Shown: positions 26,786 through 38,943, counted from the first letter of the stretch. The stretch is DNA of 64,000 bases from CALXVA01 sp944392465 (GCA_963931155.1 OZ006978.1:124001-188000); one strand, 5' to 3'. Notes: generated by a model not told the origin, from the sequence alone. A program made the numbers and translations.

Positions 26786-27769
26786 TTATGAACAATATCT
26801 ACAAAGTATTGATTCTAATCCAATATTAATATCAATTAAACCAACCTTGTAATTTGCATCTAAATTCACAAACTCATCCATAATTTTTTCAATTTCATCT
26901 TTAGAAAAATATCTAGCTTGATTTTTATATTTATTTATTAAAAACATCTGGTTCGGTTTAAGTTTCATGCTTGTTGCTAAATCTTTCTTGTATTTCTCAG
27001 CTATTTTAACTATATATAATTTTTTAAAATGATTATATAAAGTTATTAATATTTTCTGAATTGGTTCTCTTTCATATATTAAATTATTTAAGACTTCCAT
27101 TGCTTTTTTTATATCTTTTTTTCCTAAATTATCTGTTAAATCAAATATTACACTATCCATTTGCTTTATAGTTAATAAGTCAATTTCTTTTTTTGTTATT
27201 GTTCCATTAGTACCAACATATTCTATTAATTTTCTAATTTCATTAATTAAATCTTGCATATTAGTACCAACACATTCTATAAAATATTTTGCAGTCATAT
27301 TGTCTATTTGTACTTTATATGCCATACATATTTTTTGTATATTTTGCATGGCTTCAGGAAGTTTAAGAACAGCAAATTCTTTTACTTCACCTAATTTTGA
27401 AATAGTTTTATATAAAGTATTATTTTCAGCAGATTCTTCAACAAAAACTAATTCTACCGCATCATTTATTAAACCTATATTTTCGCTAATATAATCAGCT
27501 ATCTTTTTAGATAAATTAATCAAAGCAAGTTCTTGACCTTTAGCTGTCTTTTTTTCTTTATTAAAAAGTCCGGTATCTTTTGCAATAATAAACTTTTTTG
27601 CATATCCAAAGGCAGGAGTTTCAATATCAGAAATCAATTCTTTTACATTTGATGCATCTATTTGTATATAATTAATACCTAATATTAATTCTCCAAATTC
27701 CTTCTTTATTTTTTTTAATCTTGATTCTAATAAATAGGTTTCTTCTCCATAAAGTAATTTTACAGACAT
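26786..27769 (-). CDS. holA: DNA polymerase III delta subunit
   Basis: A 327-residue HolA, the clamp-loader subunit that opens the sliding clamp. The N-terminus MSVKLLYGEETYLLE and the later pattern FGYAKKFIIAKDTG, YFIECVGTNMQDLINEIRKLIEY, LTDNLGKKDIKKAMEVLNNLIYE and LINKYKNQARYFSKDEI fit the family. ATG 27769 with GGGAGG just before it is the start. It lies downstream of ruvC in the same direction. Confidence 0.88.
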   Translation of the reverse strand: MSVKLLYGEETYLLESRLKKIKKEFGELILGINYIQIDASNVKELISDIETPAFGYAKKFIIAKDTGLFNKEKKTAKGQELALINLSKKIADYISENIGLINDAVELVFVEESAENNTLYKTISKLGEVKEFAVLKLPEAMQNIQKICMAYKVQIDNMTAKYFIECVGTNMQDLINEIRKLIEYVGTNGTITKKEIDLLTIKQMDSVIFDLTDNLGKKDIKKAMEVLNNLIYEREPIQKILITLYNHFKKLYIVKIAEKYKKDLATSMKLKPNQMFLINKYKNQARYFSKDEIEKIMDEFVNLDANYKVGLIDINIGLESILCRYCS

Positions 27770-27865
27770 ATGCCTCCCTCTTTTCAAAGTTTGAGTATAA
27801 TTATAATTAGTTTTTTAACCTTATTCCTTTGTTATTTATTCACCAAGCATTTTTAATCCAAATTT

Positions 27866-28351
27866 TTAAAGTTTAACAGAAAATTTAGATGAGTGTGCAT
27901 GACATATAGCTGCTGCCATACTATCTGTTGTATCATCTAGTTTTGGTAGCTTATCAACTCCTAAAATTGTTTTTACCATTTTTTGAACTTGAATTTTATC
28001 AGCTCTACCATAGCCTACAACAGCTTGTTTTATTTGAAGTGGAGTATACTCATATGTAGGAATGTTTTTCCTACATCCTACAACCAGTATCACTCCTCTT
28101 GCTTGTGCAACATTAATTGCTGTTTTAGCATTATTATTAAAAAATAACTCCTCTACAGATATAGCATTTGGTTTATATGTATCAATTATATTCTCTAAAT
28201 CATTATTTAACTTTAAAAGTCTTAAAGGAAATGATTCACCGGCATTAGTTAGTACTGCTCCAGATGTTATAAGTTTAAATCTATTTCCTATATAATCTAT
28301 TATGCTATAGCCTGTAATTGCAAATCCAGGATCTATTCCAAGTATTCTCAT
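27866..28351 (-). CDS. ruvC: Holliday junction resolvase RuvC
   Basis: A 161-residue endonuclease that cuts Holliday junctions moved by RuvAB. The acidic catalytic residues sit in MRILGIDPGFAITGY (Asp7), SVEELFF, and the C-terminal DDTTDSMAAAICHA. Length matches the family. It is 45 bases downstream of the glycogen debranching gene; ruvB is 8 kb further on. Confidence 0.95.
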   Translation of the reverse strand: MRILGIDPGFAITGYSIIDYIGNRFKLITSGAVLTNAGESFPLRLLKLNNDLENIIDTYKPNAISVEELFFNNNAKTAINVAQARGVILVVGCRKNIPTYEYTPLQIKQAVVGYGRADKIQVQKMVKTILGVDKLPKLDDTTDSMAAAICHAHSSKFSVKL

Positions 28352-28396
28352 ATTATTACCTTCTTTTTGTGTTTCTCTTTTGAAATTTTATTTATA

Positions 28397-30427
28397 TTAT
28401 TTTGTTACTATTCTTAATACTTCAGCTACACTCCATGCCTGAGCTATTGTTCCTTGTGGCATATATTTTCTTTTTTCTATATCATATAATTCACAAATAC
28501 TGCCAACAGAGTTTCCTTTTTCAATTTCCTTAGAAAAAGTTTTTTTAGTAGTTTCTTTAAAACTATTCAACTTTTCTTCTAATTCTTTTTTAGCTTTCTT
28601 TCCACTTTCATTTTTTATCATATTTCTTAAACTATCATAATACAATCCTAAAAGCCATGGCCATATAACACCTTGATGATAACTCATATCTCGTTTCATC
28701 ATATCTCCTTCATATCTATCTATATAGCCAGGTTCTCCTTTTGCGAGGGTTCGTAATCCATAAGGTGTAAGTAACTTTTTCTCTACTGTAGAAATTATCT
28801 GTTTAGCTTCCTCACTATTAGGATTTATAACTGGATAAGATAACGAAAGTGCAAATAATTGATTAGGTCTTATTTTAGAATCTCCTAAAACATCATATAA
28901 ACATTTTCTTCTTTTATTAAAGAATTTTTCATTAAAACTTTTTTGAGTTCTTTTTGCAATATCAGCATATTTTTTAGCTTTATCTTTCCCTTTCATTAGC
29001 CCAGTTAATTCTTCCATAATTTTTAGGGCATTGTACCATAAACTATTAATTTCAACAGCTTTACCATTTCTAGGTGTAACAACAAATTCCCCAATTTTAG
29101 CATCCATCCAAGTATTTTGAATTTTTTCAGTTCCTGATGAAATTAAATAATCTGAATCTAAATATATATTATTTCCATCAATATCTATCCTGTCTTGGTA
29201 TGCAGTTATTATTTTTAATAATGAAGGATATATATTTTCTTTTACCCATTCATAATCACCTGTATAATTTAAAAACTTTTTAACTTGTTCAAATAATAAT
29301 AATGATGCATCTGCACTATTATATAAAGGTCTTGAATCAAAACCAGAATATCCATTTGGTACTAATCCATATTTAATATCTCTTATGCATGTAAGAAGAA
29401 CTTCTTTCGCTTCTTTATATCTTTTCGTTTTTAATAATAGTCCCTCAAAAGATATTAGAGAATCTCTCCCCCAATCTAAAAACCAAGGATATCCCGCTAT
29501 TACTGTATATAAAGCAAACGAAGGTCTATATACAATAAAATTATCTGTAGTAAGAATTAAGTCCTTTAAAAACTTAGCATATTCTTTATCTTTAGCCTCT
29601 TTTTTATTTTCTTTTAATAATTCAGAATGTTCTACAACTTTACACAATCTTAATATTTCTTTATTTATAAGTTCTTTTCCTTCTATCTCTTCAATGTTCT
29701 CTTCTAATGAGCATACAAATGTAAAATCTTTTTCTTTATTTGGTTCAATATCTACTTCATACACTCCAGGTACAGCATGATTATCCCAAGGGCCTTGTCC
29801 TCTTTTTTCCTCTTCTATATAATACATATCATAAAACATATCGTCATTATGTTCTATATATTTTCCTTCTTTTAGAAATATATACACAGGATATTGAGAA
29901 TTTTTATCAATAATTAATTTAACTTTATTATTATCTATTTGTTGGTTAACTTCAATTTTTTCCTCATTGTTTGTAGTATGGAAACCTCTAAAATTTATTA
30001 CTGGTGCTAATTTCATTTTAATTTTTTTATCTTTGTTTTTAATGTTATAATATACTGCTACTGTATTTTTTCCATAATCCATGCAGATATATTTTTTTAT
30101 TATTATTCCTTCAACTTCATAAGTAAAAATAGGTATAAATTCTTTTTGAAATTCTACCAAATTCTTATATCCATCAGATATATAATTTTTGCATACATTT
30201 GTATATAAATTATATTGCTTTTCTCCTATAACTATACTTTCATCTAGTTTTGAAAGTATAACTTGTCTATCTCCTGGTGGCATTAAAGGAGCAATTAAAA
30301 GCCCATGATATTTCCTAGTATTCGCTCCTATAATTGTAAAACTGCTATATCCACCAATTCCATTTGTTATAAGCCATTCTTTTTTCAAACCATTTTCTAA
30401 AGATAAATCTGCATTACTATATTTCAT
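28397..30427 (-). CDS. Glycogen debranching enzyme (amylo-alpha-1,6-glucosidase)
   Basis: A 676-residue enzyme of the bacterial/archaeal GDE type. The N-terminal domain starts with NGIGGYSSFTIIGANTRKYHGLLIAP, and the C-terminal (alpha/alpha)6 domain has YPWFLDWGRDSLISFEGLL, NGYSGFDSRPLYNSADASLLLF, TWMDAK, NSLWYNALKIM and SYHQGVIWPWLLGLYYD. It hydrolyses alpha-1,6 branch points of glycogen in the cytoplasm. GGAGG precedes ATG 30427. No other glycogen gene is in the window. Confidence 0.9.
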   Translation of the reverse strand: MKYSNADLSLENGLKKEWLITNGIGGYSSFTIIGANTRKYHGLLIAPLMPPGDRQVILSKLDESIVIGEKQYNLYTNVCKNYISDGYKNLVEFQKEFIPIFTYEVEGIIIKKYICMDYGKNTVAVYYNIKNKDKKIKMKLAPVINFRGFHTTNNEEKIEVNQQIDNNKVKLIIDKNSQYPVYIFLKEGKYIEHNDDMFYDMYYIEEEKRGQGPWDNHAVPGVYEVDIEPNKEKDFTFVCSLEENIEEIEGKELINKEILRLCKVVEHSELLKENKKEAKDKEYAKFLKDLILTTDNFIVYRPSFALYTVIAGYPWFLDWGRDSLISFEGLLLKTKRYKEAKEVLLTCIRDIKYGLVPNGYSGFDSRPLYNSADASLLLFEQVKKFLNYTGDYEWVKENIYPSLLKIITAYQDRIDIDGNNIYLDSDYLISSGTEKIQNTWMDAKIGEFVVTPRNGKAVEINSLWYNALKIMEELTGLMKGKDKAKKYADIAKRTQKSFNEKFFNKRRKCLYDVLGDSKIRPNQLFALSLSYPVINPNSEEAKQIISTVEKKLLTPYGLRTLAKGEPGYIDRYEGDMMKRDMSYHQGVIWPWLLGLYYDSLRNMIKNESGKKAKKELEEKLNSFKETTKKTFSKEIEKGNSVGSICELYDIEKRKYMPQGTIAQAWSVAEVLRIVTK

Positions 30428-30570
30428 TTGTTTCCTCCATACTTATTTTTAAGTTCTCATAAGTTTAATTTGTTTTGTAATTATTTAATGGTATTTATTT
30501 GTTTATTTTTTGTTTTGTCTCTTGTTTTTTTGTTTTGTTTTTTACTTTAAAATTAGTATATATTTTGCAT

Positions 30571-32082
30571 TTATTTCTTATCTGTATATTTTTCTTTTTG
30601 CTTTAATTTTATTTCAGATTCTTTAATTGATTCTATTCTATCACTATATTTGGTAAAAAACTTACTTTTCCTTTGTTTTTTATCTTGTTTTTGTGATTTT
30701 TTATGATTTTTTAATTTTTGAGCATTTTCTTTATTTTTTCTCTTTATTGATTTTTGATTAGTCTTTAATTTTCTATTAAGCATCATGTATTGAGCATTGT
30801 TTTCCATATTATTAAATTTCAAATCATCACATATTAGTTGAATAACTGTAGCTGCAATAGCATCTGGATTATGACGAATATATCCACGTTCAACCTGTGA
30901 CAATTTTCTTTGCACCATATATATTCCATCAATTTTAGCTTTAGATACATCTTGCTCTACAACTTCTCTACCTTCCATATTGTATTTTCTAATGAACTCT
31001 GGAACGATTTCTCCAGTATCATATATGCAATATTCAATAACACCTTTGCCAACATGCTCATTTATTGCCTTTATATGCTCAGATAAAGTATAATCGTCAG
31101 TTTGACCCGGTTCTGTCATTAAATTACTAATATATATTTTAAAGCCCTTACTTTCTTTTATCGCTTTAGCCACACCTTTTACTAAAAGGTTTGGTATAAC
31201 ATTTGTATATAATGAACCTGGTCCAATTATTATTGCATCAGCTTCTTCAATTGCTTCTAAAACTCCTGGTGCAGGCTTACAATTTGAAGGTTTAATAAAA
31301 ATTCTATTTATTTTTGAAATTGTTTGGCTTGCTTTTTCTGGTATTTGTTCTTTATTTTCAATTACAGTACCATCTTCAAGTTCAGCACATATTTTAATAT
31401 TCTCCATTGTAACAGGAAGCACTTTACCTGTCATATTAAAAATATTTTCAGATTGCTTTACAGATTCTGCAAAGTCCTTATATATATCTTGCATTGCTGT
31501 AAAATACATATCACTAAACTCAAACCCATTTAATCTACCATAATTAAACTTATAATTCATTAATCTACCAACAGCATCTTCTTTTTCAGAAAGAGCTATC
31601 ATACTACTTTTTATGTCTCCCAAAGGTGGCATTGAAAGTTCTTTACTGCTTTCTGACTCTGGTTTTCCATAATCAGAAACTGTAACAATTGCAGTTATAT
31701 TATCAGTATATTTTTTTAATCCTCTAAGCACAACATCTAACCCTGTACCTCCACCAATCGCAACTATTTTAGGCCCTTGATTATATACTCTTTTATTAAA
31801 AATTAAAGATTTAACATCATTTTTTTCATTAGCCAATCTTTTATCAGTATCTTCAACTAAAATTTCCAAAGTTCTTTTTTGTATTGCTATAATACTATAA
31901 ATTATTAAAATAAAACCTATAACAAAAGCAATTGCAACTTTAGCTAAATGTATAAAATCTATTTGTTTACTTGTTAAAACTGAAGCCATCCCATAACAAC
32001 ATAAAATTACACCAACAATTATAAAAAACAACCATCTCTTCATTCTAGTATTAGCCTTAAACCATCTAAAAAAACCTTTCAT
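30571..32082 (-). CDS. yvcK: YvcK/CofD-like protein with N-terminal membrane anchor
   Basis: About 503 residues. The central CofD-like domain shows VAIGGGTGLDVVLRGLKKY, VTVSDYGKPESES, PPLGDIKSSMIALSE and AIIIGPGSLYTNVIPNLLV. In Bacillus, YvcK is a UDP-sugar-binding protein needed for growth on gluconeogenic carbon and for cell shape. Here two N-terminal hydrophobic helices (~18-36, ~48-70) and a long lysine-rich tail extend the usual cytoplasmic ~320-residue form. The start is unclear: ATG 32082, ATG 32094 and GTG 32121 are all possible, none with a well-spaced site. It follows murB, in line with a wall role. Confidence 0.85.
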   Translation of the reverse strand: MKGFFRWFKANTRMKRWLFFIIVGVILCCYGMASVLTSKQIDFIHLAKVAIAFVIGFILIIYSIIAIQKRTLEILVEDTDKRLANEKNDVKSLIFNKRVYNQGPKIVAIGGGTGLDVVLRGLKKYTDNITAIVTVSDYGKPESESSKELSMPPLGDIKSSMIALSEKEDAVGRLMNYKFNYGRLNGFEFSDMYFTAMQDIYKDFAESVKQSENIFNMTGKVLPVTMENIKICAELEDGTVIENKEQIPEKASQTISKINRIFIKPSNCKPAPGVLEAIEEADAIIIGPGSLYTNVIPNLLVKGVAKAIKESKGFKIYISNLMTEPGQTDDYTLSEHIKAINEHVGKGVIEYCIYDTGEIVPEFIRKYNMEGREVVEQDVSKAKIDGIYMVQRKLSQVERGYIRHNPDAIAATVIQLICDDLKFNNMENNAQYMMLNRKLKTNQKSIKRKNKENAQKLKNHKKSQKQDKKQRKSKFFTKYSDRIESIKESEIKLKQKEKYTDKK

Positions 32083-32159
32083 TGTAAAATTCATTCCTTT
32101 CTCAATCTGCTCTAAAGGCACATGTACTTATATAAATAATCCTTTAAAACTAATATCTA

Positions 32160-33152
32160 CTATTCTCCAATAATTTCAATTTCTAAACTAATAACTTTTC
32201 CGGTTTTATTAAACACTTCATCTTTCACATAATTAATTAAATCAATTATATCTTGTGCTGTAGCATCTCCTGTGTTAATAATAAATCCTGCATGTTTCTC
32301 AGATACTTTAGCTCCACCTATTTGTTTTCCTTTTAAACCACATTCATCAATTAGTTTTGCTGTTATATAATTATCACCTCTTTTAAAAGTACTCCCAGCA
32401 CTAGGAAAACTAGGTTGTTTTTCTTTTCTTAATTTATTTAGTTCTTCCATCTTCTTTTTTATATCTTCAGTTTTTCCATGTTTTAGCTTAATTTTTGTTT
32501 CTAAAATTACATATCTTCTATGACTAAATATACTATTTCTATAAGAAAACTCTTGTTCTTCATTTGATAATTCTACTATTTCAGGCTTACTTGACTTCTT
32601 TAAAATTTCTTCCAATTCAATATCATCTATATATGTTTTATCAGTTAATTTATCATATCTTTTTAAATCTAAACATTTTGTACTAATAACAACATCCTTC
32701 ATCTCAGAGCCAAAAGCACCCGCATTCATTTTTATAGCTCCACCAATAGACCCAGGAATACCTGATGCAAATTCAAGCCCTGTGACTCCTTTGTTCATAA
32801 GTTCATGAGATAAAAAAGCAAGATTAACACCTGCACCAGCTGTAACTATAACAGAATCATCATCAGCTTCTTCTATACTTATATTTGTAAAATCTATATT
32901 TAAAACAAATCCTCTAATTCCTTTATCTCTAACTAAAATATTACTTCCATTACCTATAATAGTTATATGAGTATTAGTCTTTTTAGCTATTTTAATAACA
33001 AATTTCAATTCATCTATATTCTTAATTTTAACAAAAATATCAGCATTACCACCAACTTTAAAACTAGTATGTTTACTCATTGGTTCATTCATATGTATTT
33101 GTTCTGCCGGAATAACTTCTGTTAATTTTTGACATAATTCTAAAATTTTCAA
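32160..33152 (-). CDS. murB: UDP-N-acetylenolpyruvoylglucosamine reductase
   Basis: A 330-residue FAD enzyme making UDP-MurNAc for peptidoglycan. Motifs are MSKHTSFKVGGNADIFV, IGNGSNILVRDKGIRG, FASGIPGSIGGAIKMNAGAFG, FSYRNSIF, PSAGSTFKRG and KHAGFIINTGDATAQD, of the type I family without the Tyr-loop gap. Start is TTG 33152 following a GGGGG/AAGG stretch. It is 38-78 bases upstream of yvcK depending on that start. Confidence 0.95.
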   Translation of the reverse strand: MKILELCQKLTEVIPAEQIHMNEPMSKHTSFKVGGNADIFVKIKNIDELKFVIKIAKKTNTHITIIGNGSNILVRDKGIRGFVLNIDFTNISIEEADDDSVIVTAGAGVNLAFLSHELMNKGVTGLEFASGIPGSIGGAIKMNAGAFGSEMKDVVISTKCLDLKRYDKLTDKTYIDDIELEEILKKSSKPEIVELSNEEQEFSYRNSIFSHRRYVILETKIKLKHGKTEDIKKKMEELNKLRKEKQPSFPSAGSTFKRGDNYITAKLIDECGLKGKQIGGAKVSEKHAGFIINTGDATAQDIIDLINYVKDEVFNKTGKVISLEIEIIGE

Positions 33153-33228
33153 ACCTTAAGTCCCCCTATCTAAAATCCATATTGATTTTATCATTTTTAA
33201 ACAAATATTACAATAGAAAAAAATAATT

Positions 33229-33289
33229 TTGTCACTTTTGGGGACAGGCTCTTTTCCGCCATCTTTGTCACTTTTGGGGACAGGCTCAC
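33229..33289. repeat. REP-like repeat, second pair
   Basis: Two units of the same ~30-bp sequence seen at 1111-1180 (core CACTTTTGGGGACAGGCTC, then TTTTCCGCCAT). It sits in the 337-base gap between murB and the next gene, with an AT-rich palindromic stretch on its 3' side (33290-33350). Confidence 0.7.
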
Positions 33290-33393
33290 TATAATATAAA
33301 TTAATATAATAATTTATATTAATAATTAATATTATAATTCATATCAATATTAGCTTTATTATCTTAATTATTCATTTACTGCATTAAATTAAG

Positions 33394-33470
33394 CCATCGG
33401 ATTAGAGATAAACTAAAATTATTAAAAAGTTTTAATAATTTGTTTTCTTTTCACTAATGGCTTTTTTAAT
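33394..33470. other. Long imperfect hairpin
   Basis: Outer arms AAGCCAT(CGGA)TTAG and CTAATGGCTT enclose an inner stem AAATTATTAAAA/TTTTAATAATTT; a T run follows on the plus strand. It could be a terminator read from the plus strand or a small inverted-repeat element. Nothing else is seen between the REP-like repeat and the gene at 33490. Confidence 0.45.
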
Positions 33471-33489
33471 TATTTATCTTTTTTAGAAT

Positions 33490-34287
33490 TTATTTAATAT
33501 CAAGCAAATCTCTTTTTATCAATTCAATTACTTCTCTATGTATTTTTCCGTTACTAATAACAGCTCCTTTTATACTTTTATCATATCTTTGTTCGTTTCC
33601 AAACAAATCTGTAACTTTTCCTCCAGCTTCTTCTACTATAACTTTCACCGCTGCAATATCACAATTTTTGTGCAGGGTTCCTGGAAAAATTGCCAAAGAA
33701 AAATCTCCTGTTGCAATACACATGCCTGCCCTAATTACACTTCCAAGTCCTACAAAATATGCTCTTTTTCTTAATTTATTTAATACCTTTGTAACATCAT
33801 AATCTGCCTTTGTCCAATAATCAAAATTACAAACAGTTCTTATATCATCAATTTCAAAATCATTTACGCATATTTTTTCATCATTTTTATATGCACCACT
33901 TCCTTTTATAGCTGTATATAAGCTATTAGTAAAAGGGTCAAATACTACACCTACTATAGGTTCTCCTTTTATTACAAGAGCAAGTGAAAAAACAGCCACA
34001 GGAATATGTCTAGCATACATTGCCGTTCCATCTACCGGATCACATACCCAAACATAATCACTACTTTCAAACTGTTCTTCTTCACCATCTACCGAATAGG
34101 TTGGATATTTTTCTTTAACCTTTTCTATTAAATATGAATTTATTTCGGTATCTGCAAGTGTGACAATAGTTTTATCACCTTTATAGCTAGCACCATTACT
34201 TTGATTAAAATATTTTAACATTATCTTTCCTGCATTTTTTGCTATATTCTTTGCAAACTCTAAATATTCGTTTAACTTATTATCCAT
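33490..34287 (-). CDS. Inositol monophosphatase family phosphatase
   Basis: A 265-residue Mg2+-dependent phosphatase of the IMPase family. Metal-binding motifs are DGEEEQ, WVCDPVDGTAMYARHIPVAVFSLAL (the DPxDGT signature) and the second metal-site region LHKNCDIAAVKVIVEEAGG. Substrate cannot be told: inositol, histidinol or bisphosphorylated nucleotides are the usual possibilities. ATG 34287 with GGAGG five bases upstream is the start; a longer reading from 34308 runs through that site. Confidence 0.87.
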   Translation of the reverse strand: MDNKLNEYLEFAKNIAKNAGKIMLKYFNQSNGASYKGDKTIVTLADTEINSYLIEKVKEKYPTYSVDGEEEQFESSDYVWVCDPVDGTAMYARHIPVAVFSLALVIKGEPIVGVVFDPFTNSLYTAIKGSGAYKNDEKICVNDFEIDDIRTVCNFDYWTKADYDVTKVLNKLRKRAYFVGLGSVIRAGMCIATGDFSLAIFPGTLHKNCDIAAVKVIVEEAGGKVTDLFGNEQRYDKSIKGAVISNGKIHREVIELIKRDLLDIK

Positions 34288-34486
34288 TATAACCTCCATT
34301 AAACCCAATTCATACTCAATGGAAAAATTAAATTAATAACCTTTATAAAAATCTAAGTAAATAAAATTATTAATTTTAAAATTTAATTGGAACAGAAATT
34401 TTAGCATCATTTTTTAATTAATTTCTTTTTAGAAAACTTTAAACTAAAATACATCATTTGTCAATAGAATATTAACGCTTAAATAT

Positions 34487-34518
34487 AAAAACACCATCTA
34501 TAAAATGATGGTGTTTTT
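34487..34518 (-). terminator. Terminator after the HNH gene
   Basis: AAAAACACCATC and GATGGTGTTTTT form a stem just 3' of the stop at 34524, with a T run on the minus strand. Confidence 0.85.
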
Positions 34519-34523
34519 ACTAA

Positions 34524-34895
34524 TTAACTTATATATCCTATTTTATTGTGTATTTCTTTATGACAATTAGAACAAACTAAAATACATTTTAATGCCTCGG
34601 CTTTATATTCTTTCCAAGACATAGTATTCCCAGACCCTAGTTTAAATTCTTTAACTGAGGGATCTTTATGGTGAAATTCTAATGCATCAATACATCGATT
34701 GTATCCACAAATAGAACACTTACCTCCTAATAGCTTTACTGCTTGAAGTTTCATGCTTCTCCTTAAAATTGTTTTTTGATGTTTTCTACTAGTGTTATCT
34801 AATCTAGATGAATCACCACTACATTCAAAACAGTAAATACGAGAATATGAATTTGAATTAAATTTTTTTCCGCATATTTCACAATATTTAATCAT
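34524..34895 (-). CDS. HNH endonuclease-like protein beside an intron-bearing tRNA
   Basis: A 123-residue zinc-binding nuclease candidate. An N-terminal zinc ribbon (CEICGKKF...YCFEC) is followed by an HNH-type motif: CSICGYNRCIDALEFHHKDP, then VCSNCHKEIHNK. AGGAGA precedes ATG 34895. It starts 55 bases 3' of the tRNA-Asn gene that carries a group I intron and ends at its own terminator. A free-standing HNH protein next to an intron may be its mobility endonuclease, but this is inference; many such HNH proteins act elsewhere. Confidence 0.8.
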   Translation of the reverse strand: MIKYCEICGKKFNSNSYSRIYCFECSGDSSRLDNTSRKHQKTILRRSMKLQAVKLLGGKCSICGYNRCIDALEFHHKDPSVKEFKLGSGNTMSWKEYKAEALKCILVCSNCHKEIHNKIGYIS

Positions 34896-34950
34896 AATAT
34901 TTCTCCTATGAAAAAAAACAAGAGAATTGCTTCGTCTTGTTTCTTCATTT

Positions 34951-35260
34951 TGGCTCCTCATGTTGGACTCGAACCAACGACCTATCGGTTACTGCACTAC
35001 ACTAATTTTCACTAGCATTATATATAATATAATTTGTAGTCTGGACTTTCTCTTTACCATATCAGTTATGACTTAGGCAGGTGGTGTAAAGTCTCTACAC
35101 ATAGCTTTCGCCTTGCTCGGTATTACCATCAGCATTACCTGTTACGGCTTTCACCGAATTAGCCACCTTTTCATCTATAAGTTTCCTTATAGAGCTGCTA
35201 ACTTCTTGGTTTTTCAACCTGCTCGACAGCCGAGCGCTCTACCAACTGAGCTAATGAGGA
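34951..35260 (-). tRNA. tRNA-Asn(GUU) interrupted by a group I intron
   Basis: The 5' exon is 35260-35226 (TCCTCAT acceptor strand, D arm GCTC...GAGC, anticodon arm to U35) and the 3' exon is 34991-34951 (starting TAACCGAT and ending ATGAGGA-G-CCA). Joined, they give a 76-nt tRNA with acceptor TCCTCAT/ATGAGGA, loop CUGUUAA, T loop TTCGAGT and encoded CCA. The loop CUGUUAA and discriminator G are as in bacterial tRNA-Asn. One mismatch is seen at pair 27-43. It ends the rRNA operon, seven bases after the 5S gene. Confidence 0.9.
34992..35225 (-). ncRNA. Group I self-splicing intron in tRNA-Asn
   Basis: A 234-nt insertion between anticodon bases 35 and 36. The 5' exon ends in U and the intron ends in G, as group I introns require. 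An internal guide, GCAG, lies three bases into the intron and pairs with exon CUGU through a U-G wobble (P1). Conserved core strands are visible: AATTCGGTGAAAGCC (35145-35160), the P7 pair AGAGACTTTAC (35083-35098) with AAGAGAAAGTCC (35041-35054). No ORF lies inside; the nearest candidate endonuclease is the HNH gene at 34524-34895. Confidence 0.88.
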
Positions 35261-35267
35261 ATATAAA

Positions 35268-35383
35268 CTGGCGACAACCTATTTTCTCAGCAGGGTAACC
35301 CACAAATATCGTCGGCACATTGGAGCTTGACTTCTGTGTTCGGGATGGGAACAGGTATTTCCTCCATGTCATAATCACCAGAA
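35268..35383 (-). rRNA. rrf: 5S ribosomal RNA
   Basis: A ~116-nt 5S gene with the conserved GGTGATTATGACATGGAGG start region, CCCATCCCGAACACAGAAGT and the complementary CCTATTTTCTC...GTTGTCGCC end. It is between 23S and tRNA-Asn on the minus strand; ends are estimated. Confidence 0.95.
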
Positions 35384-35591
35384 AATTTATTTCAATACAA
35401 ACTACAATAACTTCTTAAAGTAATTTGTATGAATTTACTTGTTTGTTTGTATATTGTGTGCTTCTTTTTTTGTACTCTCTTAGTATAATACTTTTTGTTT
35501 TCTTTTTCAAGTACTTTTACTAAATTTTTTTTACTTTTTTAGCACACTCAAAAATACATAGAGAATATCTTTTCGGTTCTTCTTTATTTTT

Positions 35592-38478
<2,887 letters not shown>

Positions 38479-38486
38479 CTTGCTTC

Positions 38487-38603
38487 AGCTAAACTTCGCA
38501 TTGCTGTGTCAAACTTCAGTAAAAATTCCCTCGATATACAAACGTATTATCTCGTCAATTTTTCTTCGTTTTCCTTGCTCTGCTCGTTTATCTTATGCAA
38601 TCT
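38487..38603 (-). repeat. rRNA spacer repeat, copy A
   Basis: A ~115-nt unit next to the 5' end of 23S. It shares with copies B and C the order CTAAACTTC...GTCAAACTTCAGTAAAAAT, CCTCGATATAC, TATTATCTCGTC, TTTGCTTTCC and CTCGTTTAT (given on the plus strand). Confidence 0.75.
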
Positions 38604-38715
38604 TAAATTGGTTTCATTGTTAACAAATCCTCAATGTTTAACATTGTCTCTTTGCTTTTCCTAGTTATGTCTAGTTTACCTTTAATATTCTCTATATATT
38701 TTTCAATGTGCTATT

Positions 38716-38835
38716 TGAGCTTCGTCTAAACTTCACATAACTGTGTCAAGCCTCAATAAAAATTCCTCGATGTACTAATGTACTATCTCGTCATTTTTAT
38801 TTTGCTTTCCTTGTTCTGTTCGTTTATACAGTGCT
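38716..38835 (-). repeat. rRNA spacer repeat, copy B
   Basis: A second copy, between tRNA-Ala and copy A, with the same order of blocks (CTTCGTCTAAACTTC, CAATAAAAATTCCTCGATGT, CTATCTCGTC, TTTGCTTTCCTTG, TCGTTTATACAGTGC). It is more diverged than A and C. Confidence 0.75.
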
Positions 38836-38866
38836 CACAATTATCTTTCAATTTAGATAATCTTTG

Positions 38867-38943
38867 TGGTGGAGCTAAAGAGAGTCGAACTCTTGACCTC
38901 CTGCTTGCAAGGCAGGCGCTCTAGCCAACTGAGCTATAGCCCC
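38867..38943 (-). tRNA. tRNA-Ala(UGC)
   Basis: A 77-nt tRNA in the 16S-23S spacer, with acceptor GGGGCTA/TAGCTCC, anticodon arm CCTGC-CTTGCAA-GCAGG (anticodon TGC) and encoded CCA. Spacer tRNA-Ala is usual in Firmicutes rRNA operons. Confidence 0.95.
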
